Source: Anaerolineae bacterium
GTDB taxonomy: Bacteria > Chloroflexota > Anaerolineae > SpSt-313
DNA: 8,191 bases
Assembly (NCBI GenBank): GCA_023511475.1
Contig: JAIMBM010000112.1
Location: forward strand, 1-8,191
Reading direction: 5' to 3'
Part shown: one piece after another, positions 1 through 6,085 of the stretch
Position numbering within the stretch: position 1 is the stretch's first letter
How the letters are laid out: each line of letters starts with the position of its first letter
Notes under the pieces: model-generated
Seen by the model: the letters and a program-made list of their open reading frames with translations, nothing else
Database searches by the model: none
What the model was told of the DNA's origin: nothing
Translations under genes and position numbers: made by a program

Positions 1-1344
1 CCCGCCGCGGCCCGGGCCGCGGGAACGCGGGTTGCCGGCGCCGCCTTCGAGGGGGCGAGCGCCTGGGTCGCCTGCTGGGATGAGGTGTCGGGGCGGCTCG
101 GCCTCTGGTCTTCAACGGATGGAGGGGAGACCTGGCAGCGCTCCGAGCTACCGGTAGCAGGGATGGGAGTGGACCTGTGCTTCATCGATGGTGGTCGCGG
201 CTGGGCGCTGGTGCACCAGGGGGTCGCTGCGGGCAGCGAAGGGGTGACGCTCTTGAGCACCTCCGACGGCGGGCGCACCTGGCAGGAGGTGGCACACTCC
301 GATCCCCAGAACTCGACGGCAGGAGGCCTGCCCTTTGGCGGCCTGAAGCAGGGGATCGCCTTCGCCGACGACATGACCGGCTGGCTGGTGGCCTCAGAGC
401 CTGTCCCCGGGAAGGTCCCTCTCTACGTCACGCGCGACGGAGGTCGCACCTGGCAGGAACAGCCCCTTGAGCTGCCGGAGGGCTGGGAGGGCGCCGAAGC
501 CGTCCCCTCCGCGCCCATCTTCTTTGGGCCGATGGCAGGGGCGCTCCCCGTCAGGGTCGTGGGCGAGCGCAATGGGATCGTGCTCTACCGGACGAAGGAC
601 GGAGGCCGGACCTGGAGTGTGCTGAACTGGCCGTCGGACGGATGGATGCAGAAGGCCGTGGCGGTTCTGAGCGTGGATGAGGTGTGGGTGCTGGGCGAGG
701 GGGCCGATGGAGGGATCCCCGCGCTGTATCACACTCGCGACAGCGGCAACACCTGGCGGGGACTGAAGGCGGACCTGCCGGCCCGTGACGTGCGGCACAT
801 CGAGTTCGCTGGCGAGCGTGGTTGGGCTCTGGCCGATGGGGCGGTCTTTATGACTGAGGACGGTGGTCAGATGTGGACCAGGCTCGACCCCGTCGCCGCC
901 CTGCCGACGCTGCCCGGTGAGCTCGCCACATATACGGACACCCAGATCGGCTATGCGCTCGACTATCCGGCCGGGTGGTACATCCAGGCCGAGCCGGGCT
1001 GGGCGGTGGTCCTCACCTCGTTCGATTCTTCGGGACCGGGTATCGGGGGCCTCGGGCCGGGACAGGCCAAGGTCGACCTCCTCCCCGACAAAGCCTGGCA
1101 GAACCGATCGCTGGAGCAGCTGGTAAGTGCGGCGCGCTCGGGGGACAGCGTCCTCTGGGAGGAGCGATGGACGCTCTCGGGCGGGGTGCCGGCCGTGCGC
1201 CTGCAGATCCGGAGCGAGGTCGCGGGCGAGGCAGCGCTGCTGTGCGTCGTCATTAACGGGCAGAGCCTGCGCCTGCAGGGCTATGGCGATCTCGCGCTCT
1301 TTGATGCCATAGCGGCATCGCTGCGGCCGGTTGGAGGCAGCTGA
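1..1344 (+). CDS. BNR/Ycf48-like beta-propeller repeat protein with C-terminal PsbP-like domain, 5' partial
   Basis: The frame is open from base 1, and repeat-like sequence precedes the first possible GTG (85), so the true start lies upstream of the window. Six Asp-box (BNR) motifs of the form S/T-x-D-G-G-x-T-W are visible, at about 109-135, 261-282, 429-452, 592-615, 733-756 (D-S-G-N-T-W) and 853-876 (D-G-G-Q-M-W). They are spaced as in Ycf48/sialidase-type beta-propellers. From about base 915 the repeats stop. The last 140 or so residues look like a separate alpha/beta domain opening with a G-Y-A-L-D-Y-P-A-G-W motif, which resembles PsbP-like or lipoprotein-type domains. Such proteins are usually exported, but the N-terminus that would show a signal peptide is outside the window. 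No catalytic function can be assigned; a binding or scaffolding role is inferred. The stop is TGA at 1342-1344. Confidence 0.85.
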   Translation, partial: PAAARAAGTRVAGAAFEGASAWVACWDEVSGRLGLWSSTDGGETWQRSELPVAGMGVDLCFIDGGRGWALVHQGVAAGSEGVTLLSTSDGGRTWQEVAHSDPQNSTAGGLPFGGLKQGIAFADDMTGWLVASEPVPGKVPLYVTRDGGRTWQEQPLELPEGWEGAEAVPSAPIFFGPMAGALPVRVVGERNGIVLYRTKDGGRTWSVLNWPSDGWMQKAVAVLSVDEVWVLGEGADGGIPALYHTRDSGNTWRGLKADLPARDVRHIEFAGERGWALADGAVFMTEDGGQMWTRLDPVAALPTLPGELATYTDTQIGYALDYPAGWYIQAEPGWAVVLTSFDSSGPGIGGLGPGQAKVDLLPDKAWQNRSLEQLVSAARSGDSVLWEERWTLSGGVPAVRLQIRSEVAGEAALLCVVINGQSLRLQGYGDLALFDAIAASLRPVGGS

Positions 1345-1481
1345 TCGCCGGGCACTCCCCGGGCAGCAGTCGCGCATCTGGCCCTGCGACCTCCCGGCCA
1401 AAGCCTCAGGTAGGGGGCTGGTGACGGCTGGCAGAGTGCGAACTGCCAAGACTGAACCGCACCCAAGCTGCGGAGCGGCTC

Positions 1482-1510
1482 TTGCCTCGGCACGCCGATG
1501 GCGGTACAAT
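1482..1510 (+). promoter_or_regulatory. Sigma70-type promoter for the CQLG-repeat gene
   Basis: TTGCCT (1482-1487), a 17-bp spacer, then TACAAT (1505-1510). The expected transcript start is near 1517, giving a leader of about 40 nt that contains the AGGAGGGG ribosome site. Confidence 0.7.
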
Positions 1511-1540
1511 GCGCGGCGCCCTGCGGGGCTGCATCATGCC

Positions 1541-1548
1541 AGGAGGGG
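1541..1548 (+). promoter_or_regulatory. Ribosome binding site that fixes the GTG start at 1556
   Basis: AGGAGGGG lies 7 nt before GTG 1556. The open frame extends upstream to 1331, but no other start in it has a comparable site, and the promoter at 1482-1510 lies inside that upstream extension. Confidence 0.75.
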
Positions 1549-1555
1549 ACGGGCG

Positions 1556-1951
1556 GTGGCGAGCGAGCTGCTCCGGAAGAGGATTGAGGAGGCCCTGGTC
1601 GAAGGCCAGCTTCCCTGTGAGGAGGCCTTTCGCATCGCGCGGGAGGTGCGGGTCAGGCCCGCCGAGGTCGGGCGGATGGCCGATGAGATGGGTGTGCGCA
1701 TCTCGCGCTGCCAGCTGGGGCTTTTCGGGTATGGGCCGAAGGCCGAGGGGAAGCATCGCATCGTGCAGCCGCTGGCGGAGGTGCCGCTGCACCTCTCGGA
1801 GGCGATGCGGGAGCGCCTGGTCGAGGGGCGGCTCCCCTGCGCCGTCGCCTGGTCGCTGGCGCGGCGGTTTGGCCTCACACGGCTCGAGGTCAGCGGGGCA
1901 GCGGAGGCCCTGGGAATCCGCATCTCGCGGTGCCAGCTTGGGTGCTTCTAG
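1556..1951 (+). CDS. Small duplicated-motif cysteine protein (CQLG repeat), function unknown
   Basis: This is a 131-residue protein starting at GTG 1556, chosen for its ribosome site and upstream promoter. It consists of two homologous halves. Residues 14-57 and 88-131 each run L-V-E-G-(Q/R)-L-P-C, then A-x-x-x-A-R, E-V, a helix, and G-(V/I)-R-I-S-R-C-Q-L-G-x-F. They are joined by a short linker rich in G, K and P (58-75). The cysteines fall at 21/52 and 95/126, with the same 31-residue spacing in each half. A fifth cysteine at 130 makes the C-terminus CQLGCF. The A-R-x-(F/V)-x-(L/V) region followed by a second helix looks like a short helix-turn-helix, but this is only a visual impression. 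There is no signal peptide or membrane segment. I have a vague memory of similar single-repeat small proteins in anaerobic bacteria but cannot name a family. Metal or thiol chemistry, or DNA binding, are both possible; neither is shown. Confidence 0.8.
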   Translation: MASELLRKRIEEALVEGQLPCEEAFRIAREVRVRPAEVGRMADEMGVRISRCQLGLFGYGPKAEGKHRIVQPLAEVPLHLSEAMRERLVEGRLPCAVAWSLARRFGLTRLEVSGAAEALGIRISRCQLGCF

Positions 1952-1976
1952 CCGGGCGCCCCCGGCGCAAACGACG

Positions 1977-2005
1977 TTGACACGCCCCTGCGCGGGCCCT
2001 ATAAT
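1977..2005 (+). promoter_or_regulatory. Perfect consensus sigma70 promoter for the epimerase gene
   Basis: TTGACA (1977-1982) and TATAAT (2000-2005), separated by exactly 17 bp, so both hexamers match consensus fully. The predicted start is near 2012, leaving a leader of about 49 nt. A 6-bp inverted repeat, GCACCT (2006-2011) and AGGTGC (2031-2036), begins directly after the -10 and could be an operator or be fortuitous. Confidence 0.85.
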
Positions 2006-2060
2006 GCACCTGACCTGCAAGTCGATGCCGAGGTGCGGGGCTGACGAGGAAGGGAGATCG

Positions 2061-2987
2061 ATGCACGTACTGATCACCGGCGGCGCGGGCTTTTTGGGCG
2101 TGCCGCTGGCCAACCAGCTCGCCGCTCAGGGGCACCATGTGCGCGTTCTGGATGACCTGAGCGCCGGCGACCGCGAGCGCCTCGACCGGCGAGTGGCCCT
2201 CACACGGGGCGACACGCGCGACATTCCCAAGCTCTGGACACTGCTGCGCGGCGTGGACTGCGTCTATCACCTCGCCGCCCGCGTGTCGGTGCCGGAGTCG
2301 ATCCTCTATCCCGTCGAGTACAACGCGGTCAATGTGGGCGGAACGGTCGCGCTCATGACTGCGGTACGTGACGCACAGGTCAAGCGCGTGGTCCTGGCCT
2401 CATCTGGTGCCGTGTACGGCGAGCAGGCGACGCAGCCGGTGTCAGAGGAAGCCGTCCCACGTCCACAGACGCCCTACGCCGTCAGCAAGCTGGCCGCGGA
2501 GCAGTACGTCCTGGCTCTGGGTGCGCTGTGGGGGATCGAGACGGTCATCCTGCGCATCTTTAACGCCTACGGCCCAGGGCAGGCGATCCCTCCGACCCAT
2601 GCTCCGGTCATCCCCCAGTTCCTCAAGCAGGCGCTTGGCGGTGGCTCTCTCGTTGTCTATGGTAACGGGGAGCAGACCCGGGACTTTGTCTACGTCCTCG
2701 ACGTTGTTGAGGCCCTGCAGGCCTCCGGAACGGCAGCCGGGGTGGACCGTGCCGTGATCAACATCGGCTCCGGCATGGAGGTCAGCATCAACGAGTTGGC
2801 GCGGAAGGTGGGCGAGGCCGTGGGACGGACGCCCCACGTGCTATACTCTAGCGCGGAGAGCGGGGGAGTGTCGCGGCTGGTCGCCGACGTGCGCAAGGCG
2901 CGCGAAAAGCTAGGCTTCCGGCCCCGAATCTCTCTCGACGAAGGCCTGCGGCGCACACTGGCCGAGGATCCCCAGTTCGGCAGGTAG
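2061..2987 (+). CDS. NAD-dependent nucleotide-sugar epimerase/dehydratase (extended SDR, GalE-like)
   Basis: This 308-residue protein has the usual length for the extended short-chain dehydrogenase family. ATG 2061 follows AGGAAGGGAG (2047-2056), and the Rossmann fold begins at residue 2, so the start is firm. The NAD-binding loop is G-G-A-G-F-L-G (7-13), with D31-D32 after beta-2 favouring NAD over NADP. Next come Y-H-L-A-A (69-73), S-S-G-A-V-Y-G (114-120) with the catalytic Ser/Thr position, and Y-A-V-S-K (139-143) carrying catalytic Tyr139 and Lys143. R-I-F-N-A-Y-G-P-G-Q (165-174), R-D-F-V-Y-V-L-D (207-214) and N-I-G-S-G (234-238) form the substrate side. Family members act on UDP- or dTDP-linked sugars in the cytosol for cell-surface polysaccharide. 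UDP-glucose/UDP-N-acetylglucosamine 4-epimerase is the best guess, but substrate cannot be read from sequence and no sugar-pathway neighbours help. The gene is convergent with trmI, with 15 bp between stops. Confidence 0.93.
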   Translation: MHVLITGGAGFLGVPLANQLAAQGHHVRVLDDLSAGDRERLDRRVALTRGDTRDIPKLWTLLRGVDCVYHLAARVSVPESILYPVEYNAVNVGGTVALMTAVRDAQVKRVVLASSGAVYGEQATQPVSEEAVPRPQTPYAVSKLAAEQYVLALGALWGIETVILRIFNAYGPGQAIPPTHAPVIPQFLKQALGGGSLVVYGNGEQTRDFVYVLDVVEALQASGTAAGVDRAVINIGSGMEVSINELARKVGEAVGRTPHVLYSSAESGGVSRLVADVRKAREKLGFRPRISLDEGLRRTLAEDPQFGR

Positions 2988-3002
2988 CCTTGCGCAGATT
3001 GC

Positions 3003-3875
3003 TTACGTCTCGGGTGGGTCGCCCTCGCTCTCCGGTTGAAGGGGCTCGCCGGGGATGCTCACCGCGTCGGCGAGGGGGGCTCCCTCGGCGGGGAGGGTGG
3101 CCTCGCCGATGGTAGGGGTGCGTGCAAAGATCAGGTAGCCGGTGTGGCCTACGATGCGATCTACCGGGCGGAGCCGACCCGGCACCGGCTTGTAAGGCCT
3201 CAGCAGCAACTCCTCAACCTCGATGGCGCCAAAGCCCAGCCGCTGCAGGCCCGTCAGAGTGTCGATCACCTGATTGGCCGTCGGGACTAGGGCGCCGAAA
3301 AAGCCCCCGGGCTTGACCGCCTGTCGCACCTGTTCGAGGTACTCCCACGGCTCGCGCAGGTCGAGGAAGCAGGCATCCACATCGGCCTCGTCAAAGCCGG
3401 CGGCAATGTCCCTCAGCTTGAAATCTACATAAGGAAGAAGCCCCAGCGAGTCGACGTTCTTGCGGGCGAGGCTGAGCATATCGGGCCGCACCTCGTAGGA
3501 GGCGACCCGGCCATCGGGGCGGACGGCGTTGGCAAGGGCGATGGTCATGGCGCCCGAGCCGGAGCCTGCCTCGATCACCCTCTTGCCGGGCGCGACGTTC
3601 AGCTTGAGCAGGACGTAGCCGATGTCCTTGGGGTACATGATCTGCGAGGCCCGGCGCAGCTTGAGCAACAGGTCGTGCAGGGACGGCTCGAGGGCAAGGA
3701 AGGGCAGGTTCAGGTGGGTGTAGACCGTACGCCCGAGGGGCGTGCCTATGAGCGCATCGTGGGGGATCATCCCCCGGTGCGTGTGTAGTACCTCGCCCGG
3801 CGTCAGGCGTATCAGAAAGCGCTTTCCGTCCGGCCCATAGAGCAGGGCCAGGTCGCCAGCTTGTGCGTTCGGCAT
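3003..3875 (-). CDS. trmI: tRNA (adenine-58-N1)-methyltransferase TrmI
   Basis: This 290-residue protein transfers methyl from S-adenosylmethionine to N1 of A58 in the T-loop of tRNA, normally as a homotetramer. The N-terminal small beta domain (about 1-75) contains the family signature H-T-H-R-G (31-35). R-A-S-Q-I-M-Y-P-K-D (75-84) leads into the Rossmann methyltransferase core. Motif I is E-A-G-S-G-S-G (102-108), the ribose-binding acidic residue is E128 in Y-E-V-R-P, D156 follows in R-D-I, and motif IV is L-D-L-R-E-P-W (171-177). The C-terminal R-P-Y-K-P-V-P-G-R-L-R-P (226-237) and G-H-T-G-Y-L (243-248) are typical. Residues after about 252 form a Pro/Glu/Ala-rich tail beyond the core. ATG 3875 is preferred over the adjoining GTG 3878 because GGAGG is 5 nt from the ATG but only 2 nt from the GTG. 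It is divergent from aspS across a repeat array. Confidence 0.95.
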   Translation of the reverse strand: MPNAQAGDLALLYGPDGKRFLIRLTPGEVLHTHRGMIPHDALIGTPLGRTVYTHLNLPFLALEPSLHDLLLKLRRASQIMYPKDIGYVLLKLNVAPGKRVIEAGSGSGAMTIALANAVRPDGRVASYEVRPDMLSLARKNVDSLGLLPYVDFKLRDIAAGFDEADVDACFLDLREPWEYLEQVRQAVKPGGFFGALVPTANQVIDTLTGLQRLGFGAIEVEELLLRPYKPVPGRLRPVDRIVGHTGYLIFARTPTIGEATLPAEGAPLADAVSIPGEPLQPESEGDPPET

Positions 3876-3880
3876 CACTA

Positions 3881-3885
3881 CCTCC
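3881..3885 (-). promoter_or_regulatory. Ribosome binding site of trmI
   Basis: On the minus strand GGAGG lies 5 nt before ATG 3875. It also lies within a few bases of the predicted transcript start (about 3887), so the leader consists of little more than this site. Confidence 0.7.
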
Positions 3886-3893
3886 GGGGTCGG

Positions 3894-3922
3894 ATTATAC
3901 GGTCGCGGTAGGTGCAGTGCAA
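3894..3922 (-). promoter_or_regulatory. Sigma70-type promoter for trmI
   Basis: On the minus strand, TTGCAC (3922-3917), 17 bp, then TATAAT (3899-3894). The -10 ends only 18 nt before ATG 3875, predicting a leader of about 12 nt. Confidence 0.8.
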
Positions 3923-3934
3923 GCGGCGGGGGAT

Positions 3935-4135
3935 CGCGAAGGACGCGAAGGGGTGCGCGAAGGACACGAAGGGGTGCGCGAAGGACGCGAAGGGAAGCGC
4001 GAAGGGAAGCGCGAAGGATGCGAAGGGAAGCGCGAAGGACGCGAAGGGAAGCGCGAAGGACGCGAAGGGGTGCGCGAAGGACACGAAGGGGTGCGCGAAG
4101 GACGCGACGGGGTGCGCGAAGGACGCGAAGGGGGT
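3935..4135. repeat. Tandem repeat array: nine 21-bp units plus one 12-bp unit
   Basis: Each full unit is a 9-mer CGCGAAGGA followed by a 12-mer CGCGAAGG(G/A)(G/A)(T/A)G, with few substitutions. Units start at 3935, 3956, 3977, 3998 (12 bp only), 4010, 4031, 4052, 4073, 4094 and 4115. The short unit is exactly the 12-mer half, so one 9-mer is missing there. Variants are ordered: units ending GGGGTG lie at both ends and GGGAAG units in the middle, and a GACACG variant occurs as the second unit and again at 4073. This looks like duplication of blocks. Similar CGAAGG-type intergenic repeats occur in various environmental bacteria, from memory. Their function is unknown. Confidence 0.93.
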
Positions 4136-4150
4136 TCGGCGCCCTCCGAG

Positions 4151-4182
4151 CCTCGTGTTTCGCGTTTTCGTCTCATTTCGCG
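4151..4182 (-). repeat. Degenerate inverted relative of the tandem repeat
   Basis: Read on the minus strand this 32-bp stretch contains CGCGAAA, GACGAAAA, CGCGAAA and CACGAGG at roughly 9-bp intervals. It echoes the CGCGAAGGA and CACGAAGG pieces of the array on the plus strand. Together with the array it forms an imperfect inverted repeat around a spacer at 4136-4150. Confidence 0.55.
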
Positions 4183-4205
4183 CTATTGCGTTCCTTGGGC
4201 TCCCT

Positions 4206-4240
4206 CTGCAGGCACAGCCTCGTGCCCGCAGGGGCGTTTT
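4206..4240 (+). terminator. Possible hairpin/terminator upstream of the aspS promoter
   Basis: CTGCAGGCAC (4206-4215) pairs with GTGCCCGCAG (4222-4231) at 9 of 10 positions around a 6-nt loop. A short GGGCGTTTT follows. The T run is only four bases and begins 5 nt after the stem, so termination is doubtful. It would insulate aspS from transcription coming through the repeat array. Confidence 0.3.
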
Positions 4241-4266
4241 ACGCGCGCAGGGCAGCTTGCTATAAT
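4238..4266 (+). promoter_or_regulatory. Sigma70-type promoter for aspS
   Basis: TTTACG (4238-4243), a 17-bp spacer, then a perfect TATAAT (4261-4266). The predicted leader is about 20 nt, too short for a T-box or other riboswitch. The ribosome site GGAGGG (4279-4284) lies 8 nt before ATG 4293. Confidence 0.75.
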
Positions 4267-4292
4267 AGGCGCTCACATGGAGGGCCGGAATC

Positions 4293-6074
4293 ATGCTAAA
4301 GACGCACAACTGTGGAGAGCTCAGAGCCTGTGATGCAGGCTCGACGGTTACGCTGGCGGGCTGGGTGCACCGTCGACGCGACCATGGAGGACTCATCTTC
4401 TTCGACCTTCGGGATCGCTCGGGGATCGTGCAGGTCGTCTGCGACCGGAGCGCACCGCCCCAGACGCAGGAGACGGCGTCGACGCTGCGCCCCGAGTACG
4501 TGGTGCAGGTCAGGGGACGGGTGTTGCGCCGCCCTCAGGGCCTGGAGAACCCCGACCTGCCAACGGGCGAGATCGAGGTGGCTGCCTCTGAGCTTACGGT
4601 GCTCAACCCCTCGCGCACGCCGGTGTTCTACATCAACGAGGAGAGCGAGGTCGACGAGGCGCTGCGCCTGCGCTACCGGTACCTGGACCTGCGCCGACCC
4701 CGGCTGCAGCGCAACCTCATCCTGCGCCACCGGACAGTCAAGTTCATCCGCGACTTTTTGAGCGAGCGCGGCTTTATCGAGATTGAGACGCCCATGCTCA
4801 TCCGGTCGACTCCGGAAGGGGCGCGTGACTATGTGGTGCCGAGCCGGCTGCACCCGGGGTGCTTCTACGCCCTGCCGCAGTCGCCGCAGCAGCTCAAGCA
4901 GCTTCTGATGGTCGCGGGCTTTGAGCGCTACTTCCAGATCGCCCGATGCATGCGGGACGAGGACCAGAGGGCCGACCGGCAGCCCGAGTTCACCCAGCTC
5001 GACCTCGAGATGTCCTTCGTCGACCGCGAGGACGTGCTCGAGCTGGTGGAGTCGCTCTTTACGGCGCTCGTCCCGGCCGTCTCGGATCGACGCATACTTC
5101 AGGTGCCTTTCCCCCGGCTGAGCTATCAGGAGGCTATCGCCCGGTACGGTTCCGATAAGCCGGACCTCAGGTTCGGGCTGGAGCTGGTGGACCTGACGCC
5201 CCTTGCCGCCGAGAGCAGCTTTCAGATCTTCCGGCAGGCGGTGGCCGCGGGCGGGGCCGTCAAGGGGATGCGCCTGCCCGGCTGCGCGGGCTACTCCCGG
5301 AAGCAGATCCAGGAGTTGACCGACCTGGCGGTGAAGAACGGGGCGAAGGGCCTGGTGTGGATCGCCCGCTCCACCGACGAGATCCGCTCGCCTCTGTCGC
5401 GTGCGGTGGGCGAGGGCGAGATGCAGGCGCTGGTGCACGCGCTGGCCCTGGAGCCCGGCGACCTGGGGCTGACGGTGGCCGACGATGCGCGAGTCGCGAG
5501 CCTGGTTCTGGGCGCTCTGCGTTCCGAGCTTGGGCCGCGGCTCACCGCCCTTGATGACCGGGTGCTCGCCTTTGCCTGGGTGCTGGACTTTCCGCTCCTG
5601 GAGTGGAACGCCGAGGAGGGGCGGTGGCAGGCTGTCCATCACCCCTTTACCGCGCCGCTGGATGAGGACCTGCCCTATCTGGAGGCTGATCCCGGGCGTG
5701 TCCGTGCCAAAGCCTACGATATTGTGGCCAATGGATACGAGGTAGGCGGAGGGAGCATTCGTATCCATCGCCGCGAGGTGCAGGAGCGAATGTTCCGCGT
5801 CCTCGGCCTGCGCGATGACGAGGCGAGGACGCAGTTCGGGCATCTGCTGGAGGCGTTCGAGTTCGGAGCGCCGCCCCATGGAGGGATCGCCCCGGGGATA
5901 GATCGGCTGGTGATGCTTCTGGCGGGCGAGCCGAACATCCGGGAGGTTATCGCGTTCCCCAAGACGCAGCGGGCCGCCGACCTGATGCTCGGGGCGCCGG
6001 CTCCCATCTCGGAGCGGCAGCTGGAGGAGCTGGGCCTGCTGGTGAGGGTTGAGAAGGGAGCTAATCCCGCGTAA
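4293..6074 (+). CDS. aspS: Aspartyl-tRNA synthetase, bacterial type, predicted non-discriminating (Asp/Asn)
   Basis: This class IIb synthetase charges tRNA with aspartate; 593 residues is the normal bacterial length. Domains in order are the N-terminal OB-fold anticodon-binding domain (about 1-105), catalytic core with motif 1 (about 154-170, Pro167) and motif 2 (214-240, C-M-R-D-E-D with Arg221, then R-Q-P-E-F-T-Q), the bacterial GAD insertion (about 288-420), and motif 3 (G-I-A-P-G-I-D-R-L, 531-539, Arg538). The usual Phe before R-D-E-D is Met220. In the anticodon domain the sequence is W-V-H-R-R-R-D-H-G-G with His31, and R-P-Q-G at 80-83. These are the states I associate with non-discriminating enzymes that also make Asp-tRNA(Asn) for GatCAB; E. 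coli has Leu and a different loop. That would imply gatCAB elsewhere in the genome. The start is supported by the ribosome site and by alignment of the N-terminal T-H-x-C-G-E-L. Confidence 0.97.
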   Translation: MLKTHNCGELRACDAGSTVTLAGWVHRRRDHGGLIFFDLRDRSGIVQVVCDRSAPPQTQETASTLRPEYVVQVRGRVLRRPQGLENPDLPTGEIEVAASELTVLNPSRTPVFYINEESEVDEALRLRYRYLDLRRPRLQRNLILRHRTVKFIRDFLSERGFIEIETPMLIRSTPEGARDYVVPSRLHPGCFYALPQSPQQLKQLLMVAGFERYFQIARCMRDEDQRADRQPEFTQLDLEMSFVDREDVLELVESLFTALVPAVSDRRILQVPFPRLSYQEAIARYGSDKPDLRFGLELVDLTPLAAESSFQIFRQAVAAGGAVKGMRLPGCAGYSRKQIQELTDLAVKNGAKGLVWIARSTDEIRSPLSRAVGEGEMQALVHALALEPGDLGLTVADDARVASLVLGALRSELGPRLTALDDRVLAFAWVLDFPLLEWNAEEGRWQAVHHPFTAPLDEDLPYLEADPGRVRAKAYDIVANGYEVGGGSIRIHRREVQERMFRVLGLRDDEARTQFGHLLEAFEFGAPPHGGIAPGIDRLVMLLAGEPNIREVIAFPKTQRAADLMLGAPAPISERQLEELGLLVRVEKGANPA

Positions 6075-6085
6075 CCTTCTATGTA

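Larger units (their letters stand above)
3876..4292. other. Divergent trmI-aspS intergenic region
   Basis: This gap of 417 bp has no gene I can support. In order it contains the trmI ribosome site and promoter (minus strand), a 201-bp tandem repeat array, a short spacer with a GGCGCC palindrome, degenerate inverted relatives of the repeat, an imperfect hairpin, and the aspS promoter and ribosome site. Several frames on both strands stay open across it only because the repeat unit is a multiple of three and has no stop codon. Confidence 0.85.

Noticed and set aside
5..22. 18-bp GC-only palindrome near the window start
   Set aside because: It lies within the coding frame of the first gene (Ala/Arg codons) and such runs are not unusual in very GC-rich coding DNA.
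1429..1448. Hairpin TGGCAG/CTGCCA after the BNR gene as a terminator
   Set aside because: The stem is only 6 bp with an 8-nt loop and no T run follows. The 5-bp CCGGG/CCCGG stem at 1348-1362 is equally weak.
1482..2060. Upstream extension of the epimerase frame to 1482
   Set aside because: It reads through the cysteine-repeat gene in another frame and is rich in Arg and Ser. The Rossmann fold starts at ATG 2061, directly behind a ribosome site and consensus promoter.
2961..3005. Bidirectional terminator between the convergent epimerase and trmI genes
   Set aside because: Only a 5-bp GCCGA/TCGGC stem inside the coding end of the epimerase is visible, with no T run in either direction in the 15-bp gap.
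3935..4135. CRISPR array
   Set aside because: The units are directly tandem with no unique spacers.
3863..4333. Open frames in several registers across the repeat array, giving R-E-G, A-K-D-A-K-G, S-R-P-S-R-T-P and A-S-F-A-H-P-F repeat proteins on both strands
   Set aside because: They arise because the repeat unit is a multiple of three without stop codons. None has a ribosome site, they overlap both promoters, and the frames contradict each other.
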